DNA of 64,000 nt from Pelagibacteraceae bacterium AG-430-E20 (GCA_003209915.1 QCOF01000002.1:124001-188000); one strand, 5' to 3'; shown: positions 22,171 to 30,781, counted from the first letter of the stretch. A program made the numbers and translations. The notes: generated by a model from the letters alone, not told the origin.

Positions 22171-24634
22171 TTTTTTTTATTACTTCAAATTGAAATCTAA
22201 GTTTTTTTCCAATCTTTTTTAGTGCATCATCTGCTAAATATTTTTCATAAATTTTTGAAATATCAGGATCAGCTTTTGTAATTACCATATCAAGTATATC
22301 TAACATTGAATTGAAAAAGGGCCAATTTTTTTCCATATCTATTAAAGTCCTTCTAAACTTTTTTATATAAGCATATCTTAAAGCCTCAGCGCTACCTAAC
22401 CACGCAGGTAACATTAATCTAATCTGCGTCCAAGCAAATACCCAAGGTATTGCTCTTAAACTTTTAATATTATCAACATTTTTTCTTTTAGATGGTCTCG
22501 ATCCAATTGATAGTTTTCCTAGAGCTGCGCTAGGTGTGACAGTTTTGAAATATTTAATAAATTCTGAGCTTTGATTAATATTTTTTCTATATGAACTCTT
22601 AGAAATATCGGACATTTTTTCAATTAGTGATCTCCAGTTTTGTTTAGGAGTAGGTGGAGGATTTAATGTTGCTTCAGTTACAGCACCTATGTAACTACAT
22701 AGATTATATTCAGCTATTGGTTCATAGCCATATTTTTGCTGAATAACTTCACCCTGATCGGTAATCCTAATCTTTCCATTTACTGAACCTGGAGGTTGCG
22801 ATCTTAAAGTAGCTTGAATTGGTCCGCCACCCCTACCGGGAGAGCCCCCTCTTCCATGAAAAAAAGTAACATTTACATCGAATTTTTTTCCTAATTTGAC
22901 TATTTCTTCTTGGGCTTTGTATTGATGCCAGCTAGCACATATTTTTCCTGCATCCTTACTAGAGTCTGAATATCCTATCATTACTTCTTGTTTATTATTA
23001 ATTAGTTTTCTGTACCATTTTTTTGAAAATAAACTCTCCATTATTGATTTTGCATTAATCAAATCATCTAATGTTTCAAATAAAGGAACTACTCTTAATT
23101 TATTATTTATTTTTGCCTCTTTTTGTAGAAATGAAACTGACAAAATATCTGACACAGACGTAGTCATTGAAATTACATATGCTCCTAAGCACTCTGAGGG
23201 TTCATTTGCAAGTACTTTAAAAGTAGACCAAACTTCATTGTTCTCTTTATTAGAAAATTTAAATTTATTAATATACCTCTTAGTTGAAGTTAATTTAGAT
23301 TTTAAAAAATTAATTTTTTCTTCCTCAGTGAAATTATAATAATTTTTATTAAATTTTTTTTTAATAAGTTCAGCAATTAATTGTCTATGTCTTGAAGATT
23401 CTTGCCTAATATCTAGTCTAGCTAAATTTATTCCAAAACATTTTGCTCTTCGCATGAGATCGAGAAGTTCCCCACTTGCAACGTTTTCATTGTGGTTTTG
23501 TTCTAAAGATTCTCTTACGACCCTCAAAGGTTTTAAAATTTCTTCAGTTGAACTTAATAAAATATTTTTATCTAAAGGTGTCTTATTAATAAAATATTGT
23601 TCTATAGATCTATGAGTTAGTCTCAATTTATCTCTAAGAGGTCTTAGAAAAACTCGATATGGTTCAAAAGTTTTGCCAACTTTAGAGCTTATTTTTTTTG
23701 AACATTTTTTCATTGAGTAGGATCTAATAATTTTAGTCAAAGATTTTTCATATAGTTTTGCTGCTTCCCATCTTGATAATAAAATTACTTCTTTAGTAAC
23801 TTTTGCAGTTACATTAGGATTTCCATCTCTATCTCCACCCATCCATGAGCCAAACTGAATTGGATTAAAGTTTTTTGGTAATCCTCTATTCATGTTTTTC
23901 AAAAAAATAGAATTTAACCTTCTGTAAACTTTAGGAATTGTTTCCCACAAACTATCTTCTATAATCGCCAAGCCCCATCTTGCCTCATCAAATGGAGAAG
24001 GTTTGGTTCTTTTAAGATCATCAGTGTTCCATATAATTGTAAACTCGTCATGAAGTTGTTTATTTAATTGAGTTAACTTTGATGGATGAGAATTATAAAG
24101 ATCTCTTTGCTCTAGAATTTCTATGATCTTATGATATTTCTGAATTAAAGTTCTTCTTTTTACCTCTGTTGGATGGGCAGTTAAAACTATTCCAATATCT
24201 AGATTTTTAGCAAGGTTATAAATTTTATTGTTAGATATTTTTTTATTTTTAAAAAGTTTTTCAAATATTTCTTCAATAAAAATATTATATTTCAGATTTT
24301 TACGCTTAGTTTCATATTCATCTAGATTTCTTGATGTATCAATTGACTCGGCTAGATTTATAAAATTAATTAAATGAGTAAATGCTCTAGTTAATCTGAG
24401 GGTATCGATTGGATTACTATTTCTTACTGTTTTGATTAATTTTTTGAATGAATTTTTATTTTTAAGATTTATTTTATTTGCTTTTGATAGCTTTCTGACC
24501 TTTTCAACCAGATTAAAAAACTTAATGCCTTCTTGTTCTTTAATTACTTCTCCAAGGATATTTCCAAGATAACGGATATCTTCTCTAAGTAACTTTGTAG
24601 GTATTCTTTCATAATAAAGATCTCTTTTTTTCAT
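22163..24634 (-). CDS. ppc: Phosphoenolpyruvate carboxylase, main frame, truncated by a frameshift
   Basis: Carboxylates PEP to oxaloacetate (anaplerosis). Catalytic motifs are intact: TAHPTEVKRR at 152-161, GSWMGGDRDGNPNVT near 265, MIGYSDSSKDAGK, and the mobile loop HGRGGSPGRGGGPIQA. The frame stops after 823 residues with EVIKKIK, short of the conserved C-terminal region whose last residues (NTG) contribute to the active site. That region is present in the next frame (21949-22170). The ATG at 24634 overlaps the SMP-30 gene by 26 nt, so it is cotranscribed with the sugar-acid genes. As read, the 823-aa product would probably be inactive. Confidence 0.9.
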   Translation of the reverse strand: MKKRDLYYERIPTKLLREDIRYLGNILGEVIKEQEGIKFFNLVEKVRKLSKANKINLKNKNSFKKLIKTVRNSNPIDTLRLTRAFTHLINFINLAESIDTSRNLDEYETKRKNLKYNIFIEEIFEKLFKNKKISNNKIYNLAKNLDIGIVLTAHPTEVKRRTLIQKYHKIIEILEQRDLYNSHPSKLTQLNKQLHDEFTIIWNTDDLKRTKPSPFDEARWGLAIIEDSLWETIPKVYRRLNSIFLKNMNRGLPKNFNPIQFGSWMGGDRDGNPNVTAKVTKEVILLSRWEAAKLYEKSLTKIIRSYSMKKCSKKISSKVGKTFEPYRVFLRPLRDKLRLTHRSIEQYFINKTPLDKNILLSSTEEILKPLRVVRESLEQNHNENVASGELLDLMRRAKCFGINLARLDIRQESSRHRQLIAELIKKKFNKNYYNFTEEEKINFLKSKLTSTKRYINKFKFSNKENNEVWSTFKVLANEPSECLGAYVISMTTSVSDILSVSFLQKEAKINNKLRVVPLFETLDDLINAKSIMESLFSKKWYRKLINNKQEVMIGYSDSSKDAGKICASWHQYKAQEEIVKLGKKFDVNVTFFHGRGGSPGRGGGPIQATLRSQPPGSVNGKIRITDQGEVIQQKYGYEPIAEYNLCSYIGAVTEATLNPPPTPKQNWRSLIEKMSDISKSSYRKNINQSSEFIKYFKTVTPSAALGKLSIGSRPSKRKNVDNIKSLRAIPWVFAWTQIRLMLPAWLGSAEALRYAYIKKFRRTLIDMEKNWPFFNSMLDILDMVITKADPDISKIYEKYLADDALKKIGKKLRFQFEVIKKIK

Positions 24635-25517
24635 CGCTCAAAACAAATTTTTTTTGTAAAATTCCTTTTGAGTTAGTTTTTACACTAAATAAAGAGCCTG
24701 AGTATCTATATTTTCGCAATTCTGCACTGTTCATACCTTTGGTTGCTGAGGTAACAAAAAGTTCATTATTATTTTTGCCACCGAATGTGCAATTGGTAAT
24801 ATTTTTTGCAGGAAAACTAATTCTATGGATTAATTTTGCTTTATGATTAAAGACAGAAACACATGCGCCATGATAATGTGCAACCCATAGATTTTTGTTT
24901 TTATCTAAAGTCATACCATCAGGTGAACCATCTTTGGGTGAAAAATTTTTAAAAACTTTTTTATTTATTATATTATTGTCTTTATCAATTTTAATTTTAT
25001 AAATTTTTTTTTTTGAACTATCTGTATGATAAAAATTAAATTGGTTTAAAAAAGCTGGTCCATTTGTAATTCTGTAGTTTTTATCTATCAATGTTAACTT
25101 TAAATTTTTATCTAATTTGTATAAAGAACCTTTTTCTATTTTCCTTTCAAGATTATCCATTGTTCCAAACCATAAGTTCCCTGCTGCATCAGTTTTACCA
25201 TCATTAATTCTATTTAATTTAATTTTAGGTTCTATAAGAATTGATTCAAAAATTTTTTTAGTCTTTAAGTTTTGAATTCTGATTTCACCTTGTAATCCTA
25301 ATATGAATATATAATTTTTTACATGTGCAAGAAATCCTATTTCTTTATTCACTTTATAGATTTTTTTTATATTTTTTTTTATATTTAGCGAATTGATTGT
25401 TTTTTTTTTAATATCTACAAAATAAATGGAGTTATGATCCTTGACCCATAACGTGCCCTCACCTAGCTTTGATTTTAATTTCCATAAGATTTTTGGGGTT
25501 GAGGTTTTAATTTTCAC
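24609..25517 (-). CDS. SMP-30/gluconolactonase-family lactonase
   Basis: 302-aa six-bladed beta-propeller of the SMP-30/regucalcin/gluconolactonase type, opening sugar lactones to sugar acids. Landmarks are LGEGTLWVKDHNSIYFVDI (metal-ligand Glu at residue 19), RINDGKTDAAGNLWFGTM near 103-120 with the N and D ligands, ITNGPAF near 150, and GSPDGMTLDKNKNLWVAHY near 197-215 with the catalytic/metal Asp. It follows the FAH gene by 6 nt and overlaps ppc. It supplies the acid for the neighbouring dehydratase pathway; the sugar is unknown. Confidence 0.87.
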   Translation of the reverse strand: MKIKTSTPKILWKLKSKLGEGTLWVKDHNSIYFVDIKKKTINSLNIKKNIKKIYKVNKEIGFLAHVKNYIFILGLQGEIRIQNLKTKKIFESILIEPKIKLNRINDGKTDAAGNLWFGTMDNLERKIEKGSLYKLDKNLKLTLIDKNYRITNGPAFLNQFNFYHTDSSKKKIYKIKIDKDNNIINKKVFKNFSPKDGSPDGMTLDKNKNLWVAHYHGACVSVFNHKAKLIHRISFPAKNITNCTFGGKNNNELFVTSATKGMNSAELRKYRYSGSLFSVKTNSKGILQKKFVLSDEKKRSLL

Positions 25518-25523
25518 AGAAAA

Positions 25524-26366
25524 TTAGAGGGCAACAACTTTAGAGTTCTGCTCACCTAGGTTTTCAACAGATAATCTCATGGTATCACCAGCCTTTAAAA
25601 ATTGCTGAGGTTTCATACCCATACCTACACCTGGAGGCGTTCCTGTGGTAATGATATCACCAGGCTGAAGAGACATGTATTTACTTAAATAGGATACAAT
25701 AAAATCAACATTAAATATCATAGTGTTTGTATTTCCTCTCTGCATTTTATTTCCATTTACATCTAAACTCATTTTTAAGTTGTTAATATCTGAGATTTCA
25801 TCTTTCGTTACTAAGTAGGGTCCAATTGGTCCATAAGTATCATGAGATTTTCCTTTGACCCATTGACCCATTTTTTCTATTTGCCACTCTCTCTCACTAA
25901 TATCATTTACTAAACAATAACCTAAAATGTGTTCTTGAGATTGGTCTTCAGATATATGCTTCGTCTCTTTTCCAATAATAATTCCCAGCTCAACTTCCCA
26001 ATCAAGTTTTTTTGATCCAGATACTATTTGTATGTCATCGTTTGGACCGTTAATACAGCTTGTAGCTTTCATAAATACTATTGGTTCAGAAGGCGCTTCA
26101 GCTCCTGTTTCTGCAGCATGATCAGAAAAATTTAATCCTATAGCTATAAATTTGCCTGGCTTTATTATACATGAACCAATTCTCTCTTCCCCTGAAAGCT
26201 CAGGAAGTGATGATAGATCAGCACTTTGTAGTTTAGAGATGGTCTCAAAATTTAAATGATTAGGATTTAAATCTTTTACATGTGAACTGATATCTTTTAT
26301 TTTGCCTTCTTTATCTAACGCTGCAGGTTTTTCTTTTCCTTTTTGTCCTACTCTTAATAATTTCAT
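25524..26366 (-). CDS. Fumarylacetoacetate hydrolase-family enzyme (2,4-diketo-3-deoxy-sugar-acid hydrolase type)
   Basis: 280-aa FAH-fold hydrolase, with FIAIGLNFSDHAAETG near residue 75, the metal-site segment KLDWEVELGIIIGKE near 121-135, VNDISEREWQ, GKSHDTYGPIGPYLVT and DIITTGTPPGVGMG. The spelling resembles the L-fuconate/L-rhamnonate pathway hydrolase that splits 2,4-diketo-3-deoxy acids to pyruvate and a C3 acid. Next to a matching SDR, this is the most likely role. Acylpyruvase or ureidoglycolate lyase activities exist in the same family. Confidence 0.85.
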   Translation of the reverse strand: MKLLRVGQKGKEKPAALDKEGKIKDISSHVKDLNPNHLNFETISKLQSADLSSLPELSGEERIGSCIIKPGKFIAIGLNFSDHAAETGAEAPSEPIVFMKATSCINGPNDDIQIVSGSKKLDWEVELGIIIGKETKHISEDQSQEHILGYCLVNDISEREWQIEKMGQWVKGKSHDTYGPIGPYLVTKDEISDINNLKMSLDVNGNKMQRGNTNTMIFNVDFIVSYLSKYMSLQPGDIITTGTPPGVGMGMKPQQFLKAGDTMRLSVENLGEQNSKVVAL

Positions 26367-26388
26367 AATTCTCCTTTTTGTTATTTAA

Positions 26389-27132
26389 TTATATTGAAAT
26401 CCCACCATCAACAGAAATTGTTGTTCCAGTTGTAAATGTTGCATCATCACTTGCTAAATAAACAGCTACTGCTGCTATTTCTTCAGCTGTTCCTAATCTT
26501 CCCATAGGTTGGCTTGCTATAAAATCTTTCTTTGCTTGAACAGGGTCAGGGCTTTGATTAACTCTATCTTGCCATGATGGAGAAAAAACAGTACCTGGTG
26601 CAATTGAATTGCATCTTATATTTTGTTTAACAAAGTCAGCTGCAATAGATTTAGTTAATCCTATCACTGCACCTTTTGTGGTTCCATAAACAAATCTATT
26701 TGGAAAACCTTTTAAACTGGAAGCACATGATGAAACATTAATAATGCTTCCACCATTTTGTTTTACCATTAATGGTAATATAGCTTTACACATAAAATAC
26801 ATAGATTTTACATTCACATTAGTTGAAAAATCCCAATCTTTTTCTTCACACTCAAGAATGGTTCCATGGTGAACAAATCCGACTGCATTAAATAGCACAT
26901 CCACTTTATCTAAAGATTTTGTGAAATCTAAAATTGCATTATTTTTAGTTGAGTCTAATGTTGTGACTTGGATATTTGGAAATTCTTTATTTAAATCAGC
27001 TAAGGTTTTATCATTTAAATCTGTTGCAGTAACACTTGCTCCTTCATTATGAAATGCAATAGCAGTAGCTTTTCCTATCCCTTGTCCTGCAGCTGTAACA
27101 ACAATTTTTTTACCTTCTAATCTTTTGCTCAT
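26389..27132 (-). CDS. SDR dehydrogenase, 2-keto-3-deoxy-L-fuconate dehydrogenase/DHRS6-like
   Basis: 247-aa classical short-chain dehydrogenase. The NAD motif is TAAGQGIGKATA at 13-24, NVSSCASS holds the catalytic Ser near 137, and YGTTK holds Tyr/Lys near 150. It follows the DHRS6/2-keto-3-deoxy-L-fuconate dehydrogenase branch closely: NAVGFVHHGTILECEEKDWD and RCNSIAPGTVFSPSWQDR are characteristic. It would oxidise a 2-keto-3-deoxy acid to the 2,4-diketo form used by the FAH enzyme next door. It overlaps the GarR-like gene by 4 nt. 3-Hydroxybutyrate dehydrogenase is the alternative. Confidence 0.87.
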   Translation of the reverse strand: MSKRLEGKKIVVTAAGQGIGKATAIAFHNEGASVTATDLNDKTLADLNKEFPNIQVTTLDSTKNNAILDFTKSLDKVDVLFNAVGFVHHGTILECEEKDWDFSTNVNVKSMYFMCKAILPLMVKQNGGSIINVSSCASSLKGFPNRFVYGTTKGAVIGLTKSIAADFVKQNIRCNSIAPGTVFSPSWQDRVNQSPDPVQAKKDFIASQPMGRLGTAEEIAAVAVYLASDDATFTTGTTISVDGGISI

Positions 27133-27998
27133 TTTTTGTTCATCCTTTCAATTTCTTTGTAAAGTGAACTATGGTCTTCATTCCCATGGCCATTTTCAAC
27201 TAAGTTTTTATACATTTCTTTAACTAAATTTGAAATAGGTAATTGAATGTTAAAATTATTTGCACATTCTAAAATATTTTTCATATCTTTTAGATGGGTT
27301 GATGTCTTTCCTTTTGGACTAAAATCCTTATTAATCATTCTTTTTCCATGTGTTTGTAAAACTTTACTATCTGCCCAACCACCTGATAATGCATCAATCA
27401 TTTTAATTGGATTGGCGCCAGCTTTTTCACACAAAGTGACAGCTTCAGCCACTGCACCAATTGTCAAACCAACTATAATTTGATTTGCCAACTTTGAAAC
27501 CTGTCCGCTTCCAACAGGTCCAACTAATGTAGGATTACCCATTGTTTTTAAGAGACCTTCTACTTCCTTGAAAATTTTTTTTTCCCCTCCAATCATAATG
27601 GCAAGTGAACCCTCCTCAGCACCTATCGTCCCTCCTGATACTGGTGAGTCTAAGTACTCAATTTTATTAAAGCTAAGATTTTTTGCATGCTTTTTTGCAT
27701 TCACTGGTTTTATCGAACTCATATCAATTACTATTGACCCTGGCTTTAAATTTTCTAAGAAGCTTGAACTACTCATAACTTCGTCAACTGCTTTATCATC
27801 AGTCAACATTGTTATTACAACATCACTATCCTTAACTAATTCTTCTACCGTTTTTGCTATTTCTGCACCAAACTCTTCTAAAGCCTCAGCTTTAGCTAAT
27901 GACCTGTTAAATACCTTTAAACTATAACCAGATTTAAGTATATTTTTTGCCATTGGAAAACCCATTAAGCCCATTCCAATAAAACCAATTTTTTTCAT
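27129..27998 (-). CDS. Beta-hydroxyacid dehydrogenase (GarR/3-hydroxyisobutyrate dehydrogenase family)
   Basis: 289-aa NAD(P) oxidoreductase. The dinucleotide motif is GFIGMGLMGFPMAKNIL at 4-20, the substrate loop is DSPVSGGTIGAEEGSLAIM near 117-135, and the catalytic-lysine region is GSGQVSKLANQIIVG near 162-176. The set suits tartronate semialdehyde reductase or 3-hydroxyisobutyrate dehydrogenase. It is the first gene of the minus-strand sugar-acid unit, with a 4-nt overlap into the SDR gene. It may reduce a semialdehyde from the same pathway; specificity cannot be read. Confidence 0.85.
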   Translation of the reverse strand: MKKIGFIGMGLMGFPMAKNILKSGYSLKVFNRSLAKAEALEEFGAEIAKTVEELVKDSDVVITMLTDDKAVDEVMSSSSFLENLKPGSIVIDMSSIKPVNAKKHAKNLSFNKIEYLDSPVSGGTIGAEEGSLAIMIGGEKKIFKEVEGLLKTMGNPTLVGPVGSGQVSKLANQIIVGLTIGAVAEAVTLCEKAGANPIKMIDALSGGWADSKVLQTHGKRMINKDFSPKGKTSTHLKDMKNILECANNFNIQLPISNLVKEMYKNLVENGHGNEDHSSLYKEIERMNKK

Positions 27999-28016
27999 TA
28001 ATTAAATTTGAACTTC

Positions 28017-28028
28017 AACAAGCTTGTT
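28017..28028. promoter_or_regulatory. 12-bp perfect palindrome in the divergent sugar-acid promoter region
   Basis: AACAAGCTTGTT is self-complementary and lies 19 bp upstream of the GarR-like start, in the 124-bp gap shared with the divergent IlvD/Edd gene. It is G+C-richer than its surroundings and sits where a LacI/GntR-type operator would be expected. No regulator gene adjoins. Confidence 0.35.
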
Positions 28029-28122
28029 AGATGAAAGCAACATTGTCATTATGATTTAAAACTATTAGATTACACATAAATTTATTATATAACTTATATT
28101 TTAAACAAACCAATAATTTTAA

Positions 28123-29907
28123 ATGCTAAGAAAAAGAAAAACTAAATTAAGAAGTGATCAGTGGTTTAACAATCCAAAAAATCCTGACATGACTGCATTG
28201 TATTTAGAAAAATATATGAATTATGGTCTTACAAGAAAAGATTTACAATCAGGAAAACCAATTATCGGAATAGCTCAATCAGGTAGCGACCTATCACCTT
28301 GTAATAGACATTTTTTATCATTAAGTAAAAAAATTAAGGATGGAATAAGAAAAGCTGGAGGTATCCCAATGGAATTTCCAACTCATCCAATACAAGAAAC
28401 TGGAAAAAGACCAACGGCAATGCTAGATCGAAATTTATCTTATTTGTCACTAGTTGAAGTCTTGTATGGATATCCAATTGATGGCGTAATTCTAACTACA
28501 GGATGTGATAAAACTACACCTGCTGCTTTGATGGCAGCTGCAACTGTAAATATTCCTGCGATCGTTCTTTCTGGAGGTCCAATGTTAGATGGTTTTTATA
28601 AAGGTAAATTGGCAGGATCTGGGACCATAATCTGGGAAGCTCGAAAGTTATTAGCAAAAGGTGAAATAAATTATGATGAATTTATGGATATGGTTGCATC
28701 ATCTGCACCAAGTGTTGGTCACTGTAACACGATGGGCACTGCCTCTTCAATGAATTCTGTTGCAGAGGCATTAGGTATGTCATTACCCGGATGTGCAATT
28801 ATACCTGCACCTTATAAAGAAAGAAAACAAATTTCATTTGAAACAGGAAAAAGAATTGTGGATATGGTTCATGAAAATTTAACCCCATCAAAAATTATGA
28901 CAAGAAAAGCTTTTGAAAATGCAGTTGTAGTTGCTAGTGCAATTGGAGGATCGAGTAACTGTACTACTCATTTAAGTGCAATAGCGAAACATATGGGGAT
29001 TAAGTTTAATTTATCTGATTGGCAAAAATTAGGTCATAATATTCCTTTACTTGTAAATTGTCAGCCAGCAGGTGAATATTTAATGGAAAGTTTTTTTAGA
29101 TCGGGAGGAGTGCCTGCAGTTATGAAAGAATTAATAAAAAATAAAAAGATTCATACAAATCTAATGACTGTGACAGGTAAATCTATTACTCAGAATTTAA
29201 TAAAAAAAATAAAGGTAAATCCTAATGTAGTAAAAACTTTCAAGAATGCTCTTGCAGATAAAGCTGGATTTTTAGTGATGCGTAGTAACTTTTTCTCGAC
29301 AGCTATAATGAAAACATCGGTTATTAGTAAAGAATTTAGAGATAGATACCTTTCAAATCCTGAGCATCCAAACGTTTTCAATGGAAAAGCAGTTGTTTTT
29401 GAAGGACCAGAGGATTATCACAAACGACTAAATAGTAAAAAATTAAATATTGATGAAAATTCTGTTTTAATTGTAAGAGGATGTGGGCCAGTTGGTTATC
29501 CTGGTTCAGCAGAAGTAATCAATATGCAGCCACCTGATAGATTGTTAAAAAAAGGAATCAACACATTGCCAACACTTGGTGATGGGAGACAGAGCGGTAC
29601 GTCTGCAAGTCCATCAATCCTGCATGTATCACCTGAATCTGCTGTTGGTGGAGATTTAGGTATTGTTAAAACTGGCGATAAAATAAAAATAGATCTTAAC
29701 AAAAAAAGAGTGGACTTGTTAATTTCTCAAGCAGAATTTAAAAATAGAAGAAAAAAAAGAAAAAAGTTTAAGATCAATAACCAAACCCCTTGGCAAGAAA
29801 TTTTTAGAGACACTGTAGGGCAACTTGAAGACGGTGCATGTATTAAGTCGCGCGGAGTTTATTTAAATGTTTCTACTTCAAAAGGTATTCCAAGAGACTC
29901 GCATTAA
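28123..29907 (+). CDS. IlvD/Edd-family sugar-acid dehydratase
   Basis: 594-aa Fe-S dehydratase of the IlvD/Edd superfamily, sugar-acid branch (L-arabonate/D-xylonate-type). N-terminal TKLRSDQWFNNP is typical of that branch. Cluster and Mg-site motifs are LTTGCDKTTPAALMAA near residue 125, SAPSVGHCNTMGTASSMNS near 195-212, GGSSNCTTHL near 270, and GCGPVGYPGSAEV near 455. A full-length enzyme would turn an aldonate into its 2-keto-3-deoxy acid. It is divergent from the SDR/FAH/lactonase set and supplies its missing dehydratase. It is too branch-specific to be the branched-chain amino acid IlvD. Confidence 0.87.
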   Translation: MLRKRKTKLRSDQWFNNPKNPDMTALYLEKYMNYGLTRKDLQSGKPIIGIAQSGSDLSPCNRHFLSLSKKIKDGIRKAGGIPMEFPTHPIQETGKRPTAMLDRNLSYLSLVEVLYGYPIDGVILTTGCDKTTPAALMAAATVNIPAIVLSGGPMLDGFYKGKLAGSGTIIWEARKLLAKGEINYDEFMDMVASSAPSVGHCNTMGTASSMNSVAEALGMSLPGCAIIPAPYKERKQISFETGKRIVDMVHENLTPSKIMTRKAFENAVVVASAIGGSSNCTTHLSAIAKHMGIKFNLSDWQKLGHNIPLLVNCQPAGEYLMESFFRSGGVPAVMKELIKNKKIHTNLMTVTGKSITQNLIKKIKVNPNVVKTFKNALADKAGFLVMRSNFFSTAIMKTSVISKEFRDRYLSNPEHPNVFNGKAVVFEGPEDYHKRLNSKKLNIDENSVLIVRGCGPVGYPGSAEVINMQPPDRLLKKGINTLPTLGDGRQSGTSASPSILHVSPESAVGGDLGIVKTGDKIKIDLNKKRVDLLISQAEFKNRRKKRKKFKINNQTPWQEIFRDTVGQLEDGACIKSRGVYLNVSTSKGIPRDSH

Positions 29908-30083
29908 AAAAGTTTTGTTAATGGTTGGATTTAATTAGATAAAAAATAATTACTATAATTGTTTTTGATACCGGGAATTTACTAAAGCACTAGGTTGTAT
30001 TCAAGAAATATATTTTATTAAAACTAAAATAAATTAATTGAAATTTATTAAATTATAATTAACTTTTTTATGAGGAGGTTATT

Positions 30084-30113
30084 ATGTTAAAACTATCACC
30101 ACCTGACACTTAG
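30084..30113 (+). CDS. Candidate nine-residue peptide MLKLSPPDT with a perfect Shine-Dalgarno
   Basis: AGGAGGT (30073-30079) is fully complementary to the 16S tail and is placed 4 nt before ATG. The frame then reads MLKLSPPDT and stops at TAG. PPD is a known polyproline stalling motif. No plus-strand gene follows for 1.1 kb, so a classical leader role is doubtful. It could be a regulatory peptide, an sRNA-encoded peptide or chance. Confidence 0.3.
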   Translation: MLKLSPPDT

Positions 30114-30137
30114 CTGAATAGGTTTATATTTCAAAAA

Positions 30138-30166
30138 CAAAAAAAAAATAAAATCCACTTGGATTT
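30138..30166 (-). terminator. Intrinsic terminator for the minus-strand unknown gene
   Basis: On the minus strand a short stem (AAATCCA/TGGATTT, 30151-30166) is followed directly by a long T run (A run at 30138-30150 on the plus strand, with one T). The stem is short, but the U tract is the best in the region. Confidence 0.55.
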
Positions 30167-30186
30167 AAATGCCAAAGAGGCGATAT

Positions 30187-30226
30187 AAGGGAGCTCTTTA
30201 GGTAAAATCTTAAAGAGCGAACCCTT
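30187..30226. other. Two-part stem-loop just downstream of the 176-aa gene
   Basis: AAGGG-a-GCTCTTTA (30187-30200) pairs with TAAAGAGC-gaa-CCCTT (30211-30226), giving 13 base pairs with a small internal loop and a 10-nt terminal loop. It starts 5 nt after the stop of the minus-strand gene and precedes the terminator, so it may be a 3' stabilising structure or part of a small RNA. Confidence 0.5.
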
Positions 30227-30231
30227 AAAAC

Positions 30232-30762
30232 TTAATTAACTGATTTTAAAATTTCTAGTGGAAGTGGTGCTGCTGGGTATTTTTTTTGACATAGTGCTTC
30301 GTAACTTTGACAAAAATCAATAATTATCTTTAAAACTAAATTTTCATTTGTATTGGTATTAATCTTAAACTTCGATATTAACTTATCTCGATTGTTCTCT
30401 AATTCTTTGATTTGCTCTCCTGTAAAAAACTCACCTGTCTCTATCTCCCAATACGTATTATCTAATTCTTTATCAGTTAAATTGTTTAATTTATTCTGTA
30501 ATTCCATGATAATTGGGTCATCTGTTTGCTTATTTCGCATTGGAGAATTCTTTAACTTTCCAAGACATTTATCTCTTAGTCCTTCAATAAAATGATCATA
30601 GGGTTTTCCCTCTGATAAATCTTTAAAATGATTGGTTTTAAAATATTTATTAATAGCTAAATCATTTGAAACTTTTTCTTTACCTTTAATGATTGCTATT
30701 TGAACGTATATTTCTTGGCTAATGTACTCTTCTAAATGCTCTATAACTTTTTGAGGTATCAT
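30232..30762 (-). CDS. Unknown helical protein (176 aa)
   Basis: Predicted soluble, mostly helical, charged protein with no signal or membrane helix. Late features are a GEFFTGEQIKELENNRDKLI helix and FCQSYEALCQKK followed by LPLEIL. A similar combination (ITDETIKLLEVQKDSMIKLL, CESYEMWC, FPLEIS) occurs in the 146-aa protein at 62705-63145, hinting at distant relationship. It lies 19 nt downstream of the cytochrome c' gene. I do not recognise a family. Confidence 0.6.
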   Translation of the reverse strand: MIPQKVIEHLEEYISQEIYVQIAIIKGKEKVSNDLAINKYFKTNHFKDLSEGKPYDHFIEGLRDKCLGKLKNSPMRNKQTDDPIIMELQNKLNNLTDKELDNTYWEIETGEFFTGEQIKELENNRDKLISKFKINTNTNENLVLKIIIDFCQSYEALCQKKYPAAPLPLEILKSVN

Positions 30763-30781
30763 TGTTTGATAAGAAATTAGA

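Larger units (their letters stand above)
29908..30231. other. 324-bp intergenic region with leader-like peptide, hairpin and terminator
   Basis: The only gap over 300 bp in the window. It holds a nine-codon frame with a perfect ribosome site (30084-30113), a minus-strand intrinsic terminator (30138-30166) and a long stem (30187-30226), each listed separately. The first 150 bp are A+T-rich with TATAAT-like matches but no clear -35. I see no tRNA or known riboswitch in it. Confidence 0.6.

Noticed and set aside
21965..22222. Plus-strand 85-codon hydrophobic ORF between ccdA and ppc
   Set aside because: It is the antisense of the displaced ppc tail and of the ppc end. Its hydrophobic look comes from A/T-rich Lys/Asn codons read backwards.
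28123..29907. Calling the dehydratase IlvD of branched-chain amino acid synthesis
   Set aside because: The N-terminal RSDQWF block and the sugar-acid neighbours place it in the aldonate-dehydratase branch.
29908..30231. Riboswitch (glycine or SAM type) in the long gap
   Set aside because: I could not find the conserved core sequences of those classes, and no plus-strand gene follows for over 1 kb.
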